Notes under the pieces: model-generated
Database searches by the model: none
Told to the model about the DNA's origin: nothing
What the model saw: only the letters and a program-made list of their open reading frames with translations
Made by a program: the position numbers and the translations under genes
Source of the DNA: Saprospiraceae bacterium
GTDB taxonomy: Bacteria; Bacteroidota; Bacteroidia; Chitinophagales; Saprospiraceae
Reading direction: 5' to 3'
Assembly (NCBI GenBank): GCA_028282725.1
Contig: JANQHF010000105.1
Coordinates: 1-64,000, forward strand
Length of the DNA stretch: 64,000 nt
Part shown: positions 28,475 through 37,672 of the stretch, in pieces
How the letters are laid out: each line of letters opens with the position of its first letter
Position numbering within the stretch: position 1 is the first letter of the stretch

Positions 28475-29587
28475 TTACTGATAAGAAAATATTCTAAAGG
28501 CCAATTGATCTTCCTCCTCAGCTCTTTCTTTAAAGAACAATCCTTCTTCTTGTATAGACAATCTTTTAGGCACAACGCCTTTGGGGATTTCCTGTTCAAA
28601 TTCTAAATCGAGGTTTTCACTATAGACTGATATAATAGACCGATGATGCTCATCAGTTTTAGGCAACCAGGATACCCGAATAAACTTGTTCCTGTATCTA
28701 TCATAATGCAATGATCCAAAATGAGGATTCCCTTCAGTCATTCTTTTCAATGACTCGATATCATTATTATAAGACAAGTTTAAATTGAAATGCTGATTTA
28801 ATATCGAATTCGGAAGATAGCATTCCCATTCTTCGCAATTCTCATATACACAACTGCATAGCTCTCCTGAGAGAGGAAAACTGATATAGATTTTGTCATC
28901 AATAAAACTGAGATAGGGTACGAAATTCTTATATAGAACTAAATATTTCTTCAGATAATTCAATTTTTCATGATAAGATGGAACTTGAGGTAATCTAAAA
29001 TATTCTATTTGTCTACTAACCAAATTTGCATATGCAGTAATCAATTCTCCTGATTGGTCGTCTGAAGAATACCCGACAAAAGGATACATATGACTAGGAA
29101 ACTGATCTGAAATGCCATCAAAGAAAAAGGAATTTGGTTTTATTAAGTCCATATTCTCCGCAATGCCACTTATGTGATCTATATCAGAAAATTTCAGTTT
29201 GCCGATAACCTTACCATACTGATCTACATAGTAAACGTTTTTTTGACCGATACATGCGACCAGAGAATCCATCAAAACAAAACTATTTATTCTTACCTGA
29301 TCCGGGCCTTCATGCTGAAGTTGAATACTATTTAGAAGCTCATAATTATCCGTATCATAAAATAAAATCTGATGTAAATTGTAGTCGTAGTACGTAAATA
29401 CCTTTCTGCCATTCCACTTTACTATTTTCCAGTCCAAAGTATTGGACAGATCATTTGCCTTTATATTAATAGACATCGATGATTCAGAGAATTTTCGATC
29501 CGAAGTTGTTGCTGAGACACACGAGACAATGAGAATGAATAATATCAAAACAAAAAATAAGAAACACTCAGATCTGTTGGTAGTCAT
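28475..29587 (-). CDS. 6-bladed beta-propeller lipoprotein (DUF4221-like)
   Basis: I take the ATG at 29587 (370 residues); the frame runs 34 codons further upstream, but only the internal Met gives a proper lipoprotein signal (SECFLFFVLILFILIVSC). The mature protein has repeated beta blades (KVFTYYDYNLHQILFYDTD, YVDQYGKVIGKLKFSD). It also has a C-terminal NPHFG...YDRYRNKFIRVSWLP segment that recalls DUF4221-type propellers of Bacteroidota. It follows the interrupted Cys-rich gene, from which it is separated by a terminator. It is probably a surface or periplasmic ligand-binding lipoprotein with an unknown partner. Confidence 0.65.
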   Translation of the reverse strand: MTTNRSECFLFFVLILFILIVSCVSATTSDRKFSESSMSINIKANDLSNTLDWKIVKWNGRKVFTYYDYNLHQILFYDTDNYELLNSIQLQHEGPDQVRINSFVLMDSLVACIGQKNVYYVDQYGKVIGKLKFSDIDHISGIAENMDLIKPNSFFFDGISDQFPSHMYPFVGYSSDDQSGELITAYANLVSRQIEYFRLPQVPSYHEKLNYLKKYLVLYKNFVPYLSFIDDKIYISFPLSGELCSCVYENCEEWECYLPNSILNQHFNLNLSYNNDIESLKRMTEGNPHFGSLHYDRYRNKFIRVSWLPKTDEHHRSIISVYSENLDLEFEQEIPKGVVPKRLSIQEEGLFFKERAEEEDQLAFRIFSYQ

Positions 29588-29642
29588 AAACCAAGTTAAA
29601 TACGATAAAGAATACCTTTCGGAATATTCCTTTGATAGAAAT

Positions 29643-29681
29643 AAATAAAAATCAGACACGATACAAAAGTCGTATCGTGTC
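29643..29681 (-). terminator. Rho-independent terminator after the interrupted Cys-rich gene
   Basis: GACACGATAC (29655-29664) and GTATCGTGTC (29672-29681) form a perfect 10-bp stem with a 7-nt loop; on the minus strand it is followed by TGATTTTTATTT. It lies between the Cys-rich gene (ending 29705) and the propeller gene start at 29587. Confidence 0.75.
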
Positions 29682-29704
29682 CAATACAAAATTAAAAGAT
29701 TTGC

Positions 29705-30073
29705 TTAATCACAATCAATTGAAATCAAGGTAAATTCATCTCCATCATTACAATTATGAATTGCTTCAAAAACTGCTTCCCAATAGTCATAATCACAAAC
29801 ATAAATATCACCCTGACAGGCTTGAGAAATAAATGGAGACACATAATGCTCACTCTAAAATCCGTTAAAAGGCTCTTGATGTGGACAACTAACGCCCGAT
29901 CCATTACATTCGCAAGTACAACAATGGCTTTCTGTTCCCTGCAAACAAATTGAATACCAGGCATTAGGAGTGATCATAACTCCTGCAGAAACGCAACACT
30001 CGTATGCAAATGAGGACACTTGAAAAGCAATTAACATTACTAAAACACAAAAAGCCCTCTTTAAATAATTCAT
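29705..30073 (-). pseudogene. Exported Cys-rich small protein interrupted by one in-frame amber stop
   Basis: The ATG at 30073 opens a signal peptide (MNYLKRAFCVLVMLIAFQ) and a mature segment with eight cysteines (YECCVSAG, HCCTCECNG, VSCPH), ending at a TAG (29857-29855). The same frame continues after that single TAG for 49 more codons of clearly protein-like sequence with four further cysteines (ISQACQGDIYVCDYDYW, NDGDEFTLISIDCD) to TAA at 29705. So the ancestral product was ~122 residues. It is now either a nonsense-mutated pseudogene, a truncated 72-residue product, or a readthrough case. It sits between two propeller genes; only 2 bp separate its start codon from the end of the upstream propeller gene. 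Confidence 0.6.
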
Positions 30074-30075
30074 AA

Positions 30076-31236
30076 TTACAATTTTAATTTGGCCACTGGT
30101 AGAATAGAATAATCCCGCTTCTCATTTATATGAGGGTTAGGTAAAAAGAACAATTCATCCTGAGGTGAGACGGCTTGTAAATAACCCATCTCTTTGGGTA
30201 TTTTATATTCGCTCAAATACTTCATATTCTTATTGAATAATATCAATGAACTGGTATAGCTTTCAAGCGATTTTCTTATCATATCAGGACCCTCCAATTC
30301 TTCACTGTATTCTTCGGAGATACCGTTACTATACAATATGTAGAAATATGAATTAGAAGAGAATATTCTTGCAAAACGGCTATTTAAGGCTCTATCAGCG
30401 ATTATCGATTGATAGTGCTTTGGTCCGTTAAAATTCCGAGGATTTAGATCTATTCTTTCTACCAATCTAGGAGAAAGTTCATAAGTATATGTAAATATGG
30501 AAGGCAAAGGATTGAAGATAGCCAAGATTAAATCTTCATCAGGATCTATGTGAACAATGAAATCAAAAAAAGATTGATAAAATTCCGTTTCATATTCATC
30601 CGGGAGACCGATCTTCACTATAGACGTATCAAGTTTCAAGTCCCTGATCGTAAGATTTCTAAACGATTGATAGGGCCATAGTAAAGGATCTGTATCTGCC
30701 AATTTTAGAAGATCGAATGACGCTAAAAATGAATGAAGAGCATATCTCCCCTCTTCAAAATCAGCAAAATACAATTTACGATTAAAATTTGGGGTCCGAA
30801 CAAAACTATCGACTCTGTCAGATTTTATAAATTTATGTGACAGGCTGTACTCAAAATAACCCTCCTTATTGACAACTAAATAGGTTGAGTCATTAGTAAA
30901 GCCCGCAGAATTTATAAAAGATGTAAATTGACCCTTGTTATTCCCATAAAAATCATTAACTCCTTTTAAATTCCCTCGTAAGTCAGTGATAAATATTTTA
31001 CGATCAATCTCATCTTCAAACAATATTAATTTACGATTAAAATCTACATCCAGGATGTTCGGAGTGCTTGGAAAATCCAGCAGAATCGTATCAATGAACC
31101 GAACAGGTAGAGTGGTATTTGAGATATCAGATTTAGAATGATGTCGACAACTGGTAAAAAGAAAATTAGTTGATGCGAAAATTACAAGTAGACTATAAAT
31201 TTTAGAACCAGATGTCAAATAATCTAATCTTTTCAT
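30076..31236 (-). CDS. 6-bladed beta-propeller lipoprotein
   Basis: A 386-residue lipoprotein with signal and lipobox (IFASTNFLFTSCRHHS). It has blade repeats (ILLDFPSTPNILDVDFNRKLILF, IFITDLRGNLKGVNDF, ILFNKNMKYLSEYKIP) of the same class as the proteins at 22768 and 28475, and its last residues (YSILPVAKLKL) close the ring. The Cys-rich gene begins 2 bp after its stop, indicating one transcript. It is probably a surface or periplasmic recognition protein for a ligand or for the Cys-rich partner; neither is demonstrated. Confidence 0.65.
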   Translation of the reverse strand: MKRLDYLTSGSKIYSLLVIFASTNFLFTSCRHHSKSDISNTTLPVRFIDTILLDFPSTPNILDVDFNRKLILFEDEIDRKIFITDLRGNLKGVNDFYGNNKGQFTSFINSAGFTNDSTYLVVNKEGYFEYSLSHKFIKSDRVDSFVRTPNFNRKLYFADFEEGRYALHSFLASFDLLKLADTDPLLWPYQSFRNLTIRDLKLDTSIVKIGLPDEYETEFYQSFFDFIVHIDPDEDLILAIFNPLPSIFTYTYELSPRLVERIDLNPRNFNGPKHYQSIIADRALNSRFARIFSSNSYFYILYSNGISEEYSEELEGPDMIRKSLESYTSSLILFNKNMKYLSEYKIPKEMGYLQAVSPQDELFFLPNPHINEKRDYSILPVAKLKL

Positions 31237-31639
31237 TCATTCGCAGTTTCAGAGGTTACAAATCGTCGTTAATTGAAGTAAGCACGACTTAATCTGATCA
31301 TCTTATACTAATAGTTTATAAACGGAGGTGAACTTATGTTAACTCTTGATTCTTGTTTGAAACTTTGTATCAACAAAATTATCAAATCTCATAAATGAGT
31401 AAATAAAGAGTAAAATTATCTTTCAAAATGATGCAAAACCTTCCAACTATCAACTATCAACTATCAACTATCAACAAATACTGAAAAAAAGTCCCAAAAT
31501 CAATCAAAATCTTCCAAAACCTTTCAGCCCTCCTTGTCCCACAGGGGAAATACCAGTAAAAACCCTTCTTTTCACCTATAATTGGATATAATGGAAGTGC
31601 GTTAAATGCCTTTGAACAAATAGTAAGTATCTTTAAATC
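31237..31639. other. 403-bp divergent intergenic region with tandem and phased repeats
   Basis: This region separates the minus-strand propeller set from the plus-strand RND adaptor and must hold both promoters, though I find no strong TAnnTTTG match. It contains four exact copies of AACTATC (31445-31472) and three 10-bp-phased units CCAAAATCAA, TCAAAATCTT, CCAAAACCTT (31494-31523). No gene is seen. Confidence 0.55.
31445..31475. repeat. 7-bp tandem repeat (AACTATC x4)
   Basis: Four perfect heptamer copies plus AAC in an intergenic region. A separate 7-bp array (ATAACGG x5) occurs near 61580. Such arrays can vary in copy number by slippage. Confidence 0.8.
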
Positions 31640-32746
31640 ATGTATAAACCGTGGCAGATCATATATTTGATCGGTTTGATCAGCCTATTCCCGGCATGCT
31701 ATCACACTGTACCCAAAGAATCTACTGAGTCTGTCAGTGACCCTCTCCCCAACAATACACCGCTTTCAACCGAAATTTCCTACGTACCCGCAGTATTCAA
31801 GTCCATGGAGCAGAAGATCGTTGTCAATGGAACCATTCAAGCTCATAACAAAGTAGATCTAAAGTTCGAAAGAGGAGGAATCCTCACTCAGTTTGACTTA
31901 CGCAACGGCTCTCAAATCAATTCAGGAGAGATCATAGCCCAACTAAACCAGGAAGAAATCGAGCACCAGGAACGCCTGCTTCTTTCAGACATTGAAACCG
32001 CGCAGCTCGACATAAATGAAAGAATATTACTCTCAGGAGGTGAATTCGGTGTCGATAGTACGATCAGCACGGAACAATTGGAATATATCCGAATCAAATC
32101 GGGTATCAATAAATTCCAGCAACAACTGGCCGAGTTGCAATTTCAAAAAAGCAAGATGAAAGTCCTGGCTCCTTTCGATGGAATGGTCGCAGATGTACAA
32201 GTCCGCCAACACCAGGTAGTGACGCAGGGAGAGGTCATTTGTACCCTCATCGATTACAATTCTCTGGAGGCCGAATTTGATGTCCTTGAAACGACCCTGT
32301 CCAATATTTCAAACGGGCAGAAAATAAACATCTACCCTATATCTCAGCCAGATAAAATGATGGTTGGAGTCATTTCACGGATCAATCCCGTGGTTTCGGA
32401 TAATGGCCTGCTAAATATCAAAGCAAGGATCAAAGGATCTAAAAGTCGACTCTACCACGGTATGAAAATCAAAGTTGAAATATTAAAAGATTCAAAACCG
32501 ATGATCGTTATCCCCAAGGAAGCACTGGTCCTGAGATCCAATCGACAGGTAGTATTTACTTATGAACCCGATGAAGAACTGGCTAAGTGGAACTATGTAA
32601 CCGTTGCCCACGAAAACGACAATGAATTAGCCATTAGTGAAGGACTGGGCAAAGATGATCTTATCATTGTCAGGGGTAATCTCAATTTGGATCACGATGC
32701 GCGTGTTGTCGTCAATGAAGAACAACTATCATCCTCGATTAAATAA
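31640..32746 (+). CDS. RND efflux periplasmic adaptor (HlyD/MFP family) lipoprotein
   Basis: A 368-residue membrane-fusion protein. It has a lipoprotein signal (LIGLISLFPACYHT) and a barrel/lipoyl half reading VNGTIQAHNKVDLKFERGG...LNQEEIE. A helical hairpin of ~60 residues follows, then the second lipoyl half VLAPFDGMVADVQVRQHQVV, a beta-barrel, and a membrane-proximal domain. It bridges an RND permease to an outer-membrane channel. The permease gene follows 67 bp downstream. Because the other permease (24671-27769) lacks an adaptor, this one could serve both. Confidence 0.9.
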   Translation: MYKPWQIIYLIGLISLFPACYHTVPKESTESVSDPLPNNTPLSTEISYVPAVFKSMEQKIVVNGTIQAHNKVDLKFERGGILTQFDLRNGSQINSGEIIAQLNQEEIEHQERLLLSDIETAQLDINERILLSGGEFGVDSTISTEQLEYIRIKSGINKFQQQLAELQFQKSKMKVLAPFDGMVADVQVRQHQVVTQGEVICTLIDYNSLEAEFDVLETTLSNISNGQKINIYPISQPDKMMVGVISRINPVVSDNGLLNIKARIKGSKSRLYHGMKIKVEILKDSKPMIVIPKEALVLRSNRQVVFTYEPDEELAKWNYVTVAHENDNELAISEGLGKDDLIIVRGNLNLDHDARVVVNEEQLSSSIK

Positions 32747-32813
32747 TTATTCTCTTGACTCGGATCAACATGCCTAATCACCCATTCCACATTCGACATT
32801 TCGGAAATAAGGC

Positions 32814-35804
32814 ATGCTGCAATTCCTGATACAGAGACCGATTGGTGCGATTATGAGCACCATTGCTATAGTAGTGGTCAGCCTCGTATTCGTCCGTGAC
32901 ATTCCCGTTGCCCTACTGCCGGATATACCCATACCCAATATTACGGTTCAGATCTCAGCTCCTCAACTGGACAGTCGGACGCTCGAATCTACTGTTGTCC
33001 GTTCTATTCGTCAACAGTTGATGCAAGTCAATGATCTTAAAGACATCTCAAGCCGTACCCGAAACGGGTCTGCAATAATCGAATTACAGCTGGATTTTGG
33101 TGTCAACACGGATCTGTCATCCATTGAAATCAATGAGAAGATGGACCAGATCATGCACCTACTCCCTGACGAACTTGAAAGACCAAGGGTCATCAAATCC
33201 AATATATCAGACATCCCCGTTTTTTATGTGGACATATTCCCAAGAGATAATGAACAATTCTCAGATGTGGATTTCTCTAATTTCATTAAGAGAACAGTCA
33301 GAAAAAGATTAGAACAGATACCACAAATCGCCTTTGTTGACATGCATGGCTTTGCCGAAGCGGAAGTGGTCGTCATTCCCAATCGGGAAATAATGACAGC
33401 TTTTAACATCGATGATCAGCAGTTGAGGTCAGCCATAGTAAATGCCAATATCCAATTGGGAAATATTATTCTGAAAGATGGAGCTTATCAGTACAACGTC
33501 GAACTTTCTTCGAAGCTGGTCAATAAGAGCGATATAGAAGAATTATTTGTAAATATCAATGATCGGGTATATCAACTCAAAGATATAGCAACTGTTTATA
33601 ACAGTCAGAAGCAAAGAAGAGGGGCCTTCTATTTTGACCGGCATGAAGGTATTAGTCTTGCCGTACGACGTAAATCGGATGCCAACAACTATGAATTGAG
33701 AAGTGCTATTGACACCTTATTTAAGGACCTGGCATTGCAACATCCCGAAATTGAATTTCATCTGTCCAATGATCAATCCAATATTCTTGAAGTCTCCATC
33801 GAAAATTTAAGGACCTCCCTTCTATATGGCTTGGGATTTGCAGCTATCATTATGTTCGTTTTTTTCAGGGATTGGCGTTTGCCTCTTTTGATCATCATTT
33901 CTATTCCACTGGGACTTGTACTTACGTTATTCGGATTTTACTTGTTTGATATTTCCATCAACATTATTTCACTTGCCGGTCTGATCCTTGGGGTAGGATT
34001 AATGATAGATAATGCTATTATAATTATTGAGAATATAAAGCAAAAGAACCATGAAATGGAATTGTCTCTTGCTTGTTCTGAAGGTACCAATGAAGTCATT
34101 CGTCCTTTGGTCAGTTCGGCATTGACAACGAGTTCTGTTTTCCTTCCTATGATCCTGTTAAGTGGTCTGGCTGGTGTGCTTTTTTACGATCAGGCCATTT
34201 CCATAGCTTTGGCATTGACTTGTTCGATACTGGTTTCATATTTCATTTTGCCGGTGTTCGCCAATTTAATGCTGAATTCCAATAGACCAGGTGGCAAATC
34301 AATCGTTCATAGGGGTCATGCTCATTTAATCAAGTGGCTTCTTCGATACCGCTCTATTTTGATACCCATATTTCTATTACTGGGCTTTGGTTGCTTTTTC
34401 CCATTTAGATCCATTCAAAAAAGTGCCTTTCCTGAAATGACAAGGATGGATTATACATTGTCCATTGATTGGAATGAGCAACTTTCGTTGGAGGAAAATA
34501 ATGATCGCTACCTGCATTTGAAAGATCATATCGCACCGTGGATTCAAAAAGCCACATGCTATCTGGGAGAACTACAATTTTTCCTGGTCGAAGAGCCACA
34601 GCACATGAATGAATCTGAGGTGATTTTGAGTTTAAATGATGCTTCAGATATCGTACACATTCGGGAGAATATCGAGTCTCTTTTTCACCGGTTATACCCG
34701 GACGCATCCTATGGCATCGTTCCTTTGTCCAATGTGTTTGACCGGATTTTTAACCAGGACAAATACGATCTCTTTGCACACTTGCAATCGACTTCCCAGG
34801 TAAATTTCCCCAAATTCGAAGAGGTGGAAACACTCTTTAGTGCTTTACAATCCAATTACGATGAGATCAAGGTGCCGCCATTGGACAGGTACCTGGGAAT
34901 CAGGATCAACCAGGAAAACCTCATCCGCTACAATATTGATTATAACATGTTGATCAATCGATTGAAATTTCTTTTGCGCAATAACGAAGTATCACAACTT
35001 AGAGGCAATGACGAATTCATCCCGATTCAGATCAGCAATAGTCTTGAAATGAATGACATCGGATCACTCATGGAATCTGCCCAAGTCTTGAATCGGGATC
35101 GAATGATGATTCCTATTCAAGCCTTTGTGGACCTTGCAGTATTCCAGGATTATAAAGACATTACCTCGATTCGATCAGGGGAATGCCTTACCATACCATT
35201 TGACAAATATGATGAGGAAGTAGTCAATGGGATCAGGGAAGTAGTTAAGGATCACCCTGAGTACAGCGTCCAATTCAGTGGGGCATATTTCAGTCAATTG
35301 GCTTTACAAAATGAAATGAAGTTAGTGGGTGGCGTTGTTTTTCTTCTCTTGTTTTTGATTCTAGCAGCACAATTTGAATCATTTATTCAACCCTTTATTG
35401 TAGCCCTTACTCTGCCGGTTGGAATATTGGGAGCCTTGCTGGCCCTTCATTTGACAGGACAATCATTAAATATAGTTGCCATCATTGGGATCATCATCAT
35501 GAGCGGCATTGATGTTAATGATGCCATTCTTAAAATTGATATAATCAACAATAACATCAAATCCGGTATGTCTTTGAATCAAGCGATCATCGATGGCTCA
35601 GAGAGAAGGATTAGACCCATTCTGATGACCTCTGTGACCACCATATTAGCCATGATTCCCATTCTATTTTCCACAGGTCTGGGAGCAGAATTGCAGCGCC
35701 CCCTTGCAGTGGCTGTGATCGGCGGACTAATCTTTGGGACGATGGCGAGCATAGTCATGGTCCCGATGTTGTATCGATTCTTTTACAGGGGTGAATCCGC
35801 ATAA
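32814..35804 (+). CDS. RND efflux permease partner of the adjacent adaptor
   Basis: A 996-residue HAE1-type permease: TM1 (PIGAIMSTIAIVVVSLVFV), porter domains (DIPVALLPDIPIPNITVQIS...), and the TM4 motif GLMIDNAIIIIENIKQ with the conserved Asp of the proton-relay region. A second porter domain and the final TM block follow (GILGALLALHLTGQSLNIVAI, GIDVNDAILKID). It expels small molecules, lipids or peptides using the proton gradient. No outer-membrane channel gene accompanies the pair, so an unlinked TolC-like protein is required. Confidence 0.9.
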   Translation: MLQFLIQRPIGAIMSTIAIVVVSLVFVRDIPVALLPDIPIPNITVQISAPQLDSRTLESTVVRSIRQQLMQVNDLKDISSRTRNGSAIIELQLDFGVNTDLSSIEINEKMDQIMHLLPDELERPRVIKSNISDIPVFYVDIFPRDNEQFSDVDFSNFIKRTVRKRLEQIPQIAFVDMHGFAEAEVVVIPNREIMTAFNIDDQQLRSAIVNANIQLGNIILKDGAYQYNVELSSKLVNKSDIEELFVNINDRVYQLKDIATVYNSQKQRRGAFYFDRHEGISLAVRRKSDANNYELRSAIDTLFKDLALQHPEIEFHLSNDQSNILEVSIENLRTSLLYGLGFAAIIMFVFFRDWRLPLLIIISIPLGLVLTLFGFYLFDISINIISLAGLILGVGLMIDNAIIIIENIKQKNHEMELSLACSEGTNEVIRPLVSSALTTSSVFLPMILLSGLAGVLFYDQAISIALALTCSILVSYFILPVFANLMLNSNRPGGKSIVHRGHAHLIKWLLRYRSILIPIFLLLGFGCFFPFRSIQKSAFPEMTRMDYTLSIDWNEQLSLEENNDRYLHLKDHIAPWIQKATCYLGELQFFLVEEPQHMNESEVILSLNDASDIVHIRENIESLFHRLYPDASYGIVPLSNVFDRIFNQDKYDLFAHLQSTSQVNFPKFEEVETLFSALQSNYDEIKVPPLDRYLGIRINQENLIRYNIDYNMLINRLKFLLRNNEVSQLRGNDEFIPIQISNSLEMNDIGSLMESAQVLNRDRMMIPIQAFVDLAVFQDYKDITSIRSGECLTIPFDKYDEEVVNGIREVVKDHPEYSVQFSGAYFSQLALQNEMKLVGGVVFLLLFLILAAQFESFIQPFIVALTLPVGILGALLALHLTGQSLNIVAIIGIIIMSGIDVNDAILKIDIINNNIKSGMSLNQAIIDGSERRIRPILMTSVTTILAMIPILFSTGLGAELQRPLAVAVIGGLIFGTMASIVMVPMLYRFFYRGESA

Positions 35805-35860
35805 TTGGATCTGAGGAGTCAAGAACTCCCTAAGTGATTTCAATCCAAATTTTATAAATT

Positions 35861-35893
35861 GAGAGGTAATTAATAATTCCAGCTTTACCTCTC
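35861..35893. repeat. 9-bp inverted repeat upstream of the MocA-type oxidoreductase
   Basis: GAGAGGTAA (35861-35869) and TTACCTCTC (35885-35893) are perfect complements with a 15-nt loop. There is no following T-run, so a terminator for the permease gene is weak; it may be an operator or leader hairpin of the gene starting at 35921. Confidence 0.5.
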
Positions 35894-35920
35894 GAATAAT
35901 CCTTCTAATCAATAACCACC

Positions 35921-37432
35921 ATGAAAAAAAAGAAGTCTATAAAGCGCAGAAAATTCATCAATGATGTGACCTCTACGGCTGCGGTCTTTACAATCGTACC
36001 AAGAAATGTCCTGGGAAAAGGATATGTTCCTCCTTCAGACAAGGTGCTCGTCGCCAATATCGGATGCGGTACCCAAGGGATCTATGAAATGCCACGAATG
36101 CTGGAAAATGAAGACATTCAAGTGGTAGCTGTTTGTGATGTCAATCGATATACAACGGATTATAAGGACTGGTCAACGCTTCGCGTAAAAAATACCATAC
36201 GAAAAACACTCGGGGACGATTCCTGGGGTAAGTTTATCAAAGGGATACCAGGCGGTAGGGAGGTCGGTCTGGATTTTGTGAACCGTTTCTACGCCAAGGA
36301 CAAAGCATCAGGGACGTATAAGGGTTGCACGGCATATGAAGATTACAGAAAACTGCTGGAGGAAGAGCCGGACATAGATGTGGTCAAAATCATGACTCCC
36401 GATCATACACATGGTTGTATAGCCATGGATGCCATGAAAAAAGGAATCCACGTGATTACCCACAAACCAATATCCAATCGCCTGGAAGAAGGAATGAAAG
36501 TCATCAATGCAGCCAGGGAATATGACGTTCGGACTCATTTACTGGCTTATGACGACAAACCCAATTACAGACTCATTAAGAGTTGGATTGAGGCAGGTGT
36601 CATTGGCAACTTGAAAGAAATCCATAATTGGAGTGTTCGTCCTGTTTGGCCGCAATACCCAAAAGCATTTGAAGAAGAAATGCCTATTCCCTACGGCTTC
36701 AACTGGAAATTATGGTTGGGTCCCGAAAAGGACCGTCCGTATCATCTTAACTACACGCACAATGTATTCAGGGGCTGGTACGACTTTGGTGGAGGGAGTA
36801 TCGCAGACATGGGGCACTACAGCTTATTCCCATTATTCAGGGAATTAGGGATCAATAAGGCGCCTAAAAATGTCAAAGCCTATGGCAGCGGGACGCGATC
36901 GACAAATAACCAGGTGTGCGTGCCGGTTTTCAATAATGCCGCCTTTCCATATACATGTATGATTAAATTTCAGTTTGATGCCCAGGAATCTCTGCCGGCC
37001 TTTGACCTGTACTGGTATGACGGCGGTATGAAACCATTTCCACCTGAAGAACTCCTGGAAGCGGGAGAAGACTTTGCTGCAGAAGGTATGCTATTTGCCG
37101 GTGATGACGGCAAGATCCTGGCAGGCTTTCAGGGAGAAAACCCACGGATTCTTCCACAAAGCAAGATGGATGCTTATACCGGTGATAAATCTCCTTCGGC
37201 TGAACAGCCGGAAAGACGATCCAATGTTTGGATCCGTGCCATCCGGTCGGGGGAAGAGTCACCGGGCAGTTTCCGATATGCCGGACCTGTGACGGAAATG
37301 ATCAATTTGGGAGCTGTTGCACTACGCTCTAAAAAGTATTTGGAATACGACGCGAATACCCAGAAAGTCACGAATGTAAAAAGTGCAAACCGGTACCTCA
37401 AACGGGATTACAGGGAAGGATGGGAGATGTGA
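35921..37432 (+). CDS. Gfo/Idh/MocA-type NAD(P)-dependent oxidoreductase, Tat-exported
   Basis: A 503-residue protein with a twin-arginine signal (KSIKRRKFINDVTSTAAVFTIVP), implying folded export with its nicotinamide cofactor. The Rossmann N-terminus (KVLVANIGCGTQG), the EEPDIDVVKIMTPDHTHG region and the downstream IHVITHKPISN match MocA oxidoreductases that act on sugars or inositols. A C-terminal ~280-residue barrel-like domain contains GFNWKLWLGP. It is monocistronic here, between the RND pair and the GyrI-like gene. The substrate is unknown, and the Tat signal suggests a periplasmic sugar or glycoside. Confidence 0.85.
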   Translation: MKKKKSIKRRKFINDVTSTAAVFTIVPRNVLGKGYVPPSDKVLVANIGCGTQGIYEMPRMLENEDIQVVAVCDVNRYTTDYKDWSTLRVKNTIRKTLGDDSWGKFIKGIPGGREVGLDFVNRFYAKDKASGTYKGCTAYEDYRKLLEEEPDIDVVKIMTPDHTHGCIAMDAMKKGIHVITHKPISNRLEEGMKVINAAREYDVRTHLLAYDDKPNYRLIKSWIEAGVIGNLKEIHNWSVRPVWPQYPKAFEEEMPIPYGFNWKLWLGPEKDRPYHLNYTHNVFRGWYDFGGGSIADMGHYSLFPLFRELGINKAPKNVKAYGSGTRSTNNQVCVPVFNNAAFPYTCMIKFQFDAQESLPAFDLYWYDGGMKPFPPEELLEAGEDFAAEGMLFAGDDGKILAGFQGENPRILPQSKMDAYTGDKSPSAEQPERRSNVWIRAIRSGEESPGSFRYAGPVTEMINLGAVALRSKKYLEYDANTQKVTNVKSANRYLKRDYREGWEM

Positions 37433-37672
37433 TTTCTTTGGTCTTTGGTATCTATGATAACCACAGTTTATGGATTAATCATCTATTTGACATCACTGTT
37501 ACTTTCGCTCCCGCCAGGCAGAATAAAAGTTATGAGAATTGGTTGAAGGATCCTTTTTGGTCAATGGGGTGAAACCCGTTGAAAGTCACTAATAGTCGTA
37601 CATTCAATCCAAGGGGTTTCAACCCCTTGAAAACTCACACCCAACCCCAAACCAGCCTGCCGAGATGCAGGC
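37433..37672. repeat. Intergenic repeat region with perfect hairpin
   Basis: This gap contains short dispersed repeats typical of Bacteroidota intergenic DNA, including GGGGTGAAACCCGTTGAAA and the perfect palindrome CAAGGGGTT-TC-AACCCCTTG (37610-37629). No gene is seen. Confidence 0.55.

Noticed and set aside
29705..30073. NVEAL-family peptide
   Set aside because: Its position next to propellers fits, but the signal peptide and cysteine pattern do not show the NVEAL hallmark, so I did not use that name.
31445..31475. CRISPR array
   Set aside because: The units are only 7 bp with no spacers and no cas genes nearby.
37610..37629. Terminator for the MocA gene
   Set aside because: CAAGGGGTT-TC-AACCCCTTG is a clean hairpin but has no T-run and lies well after the stop, inside repeat-like DNA.
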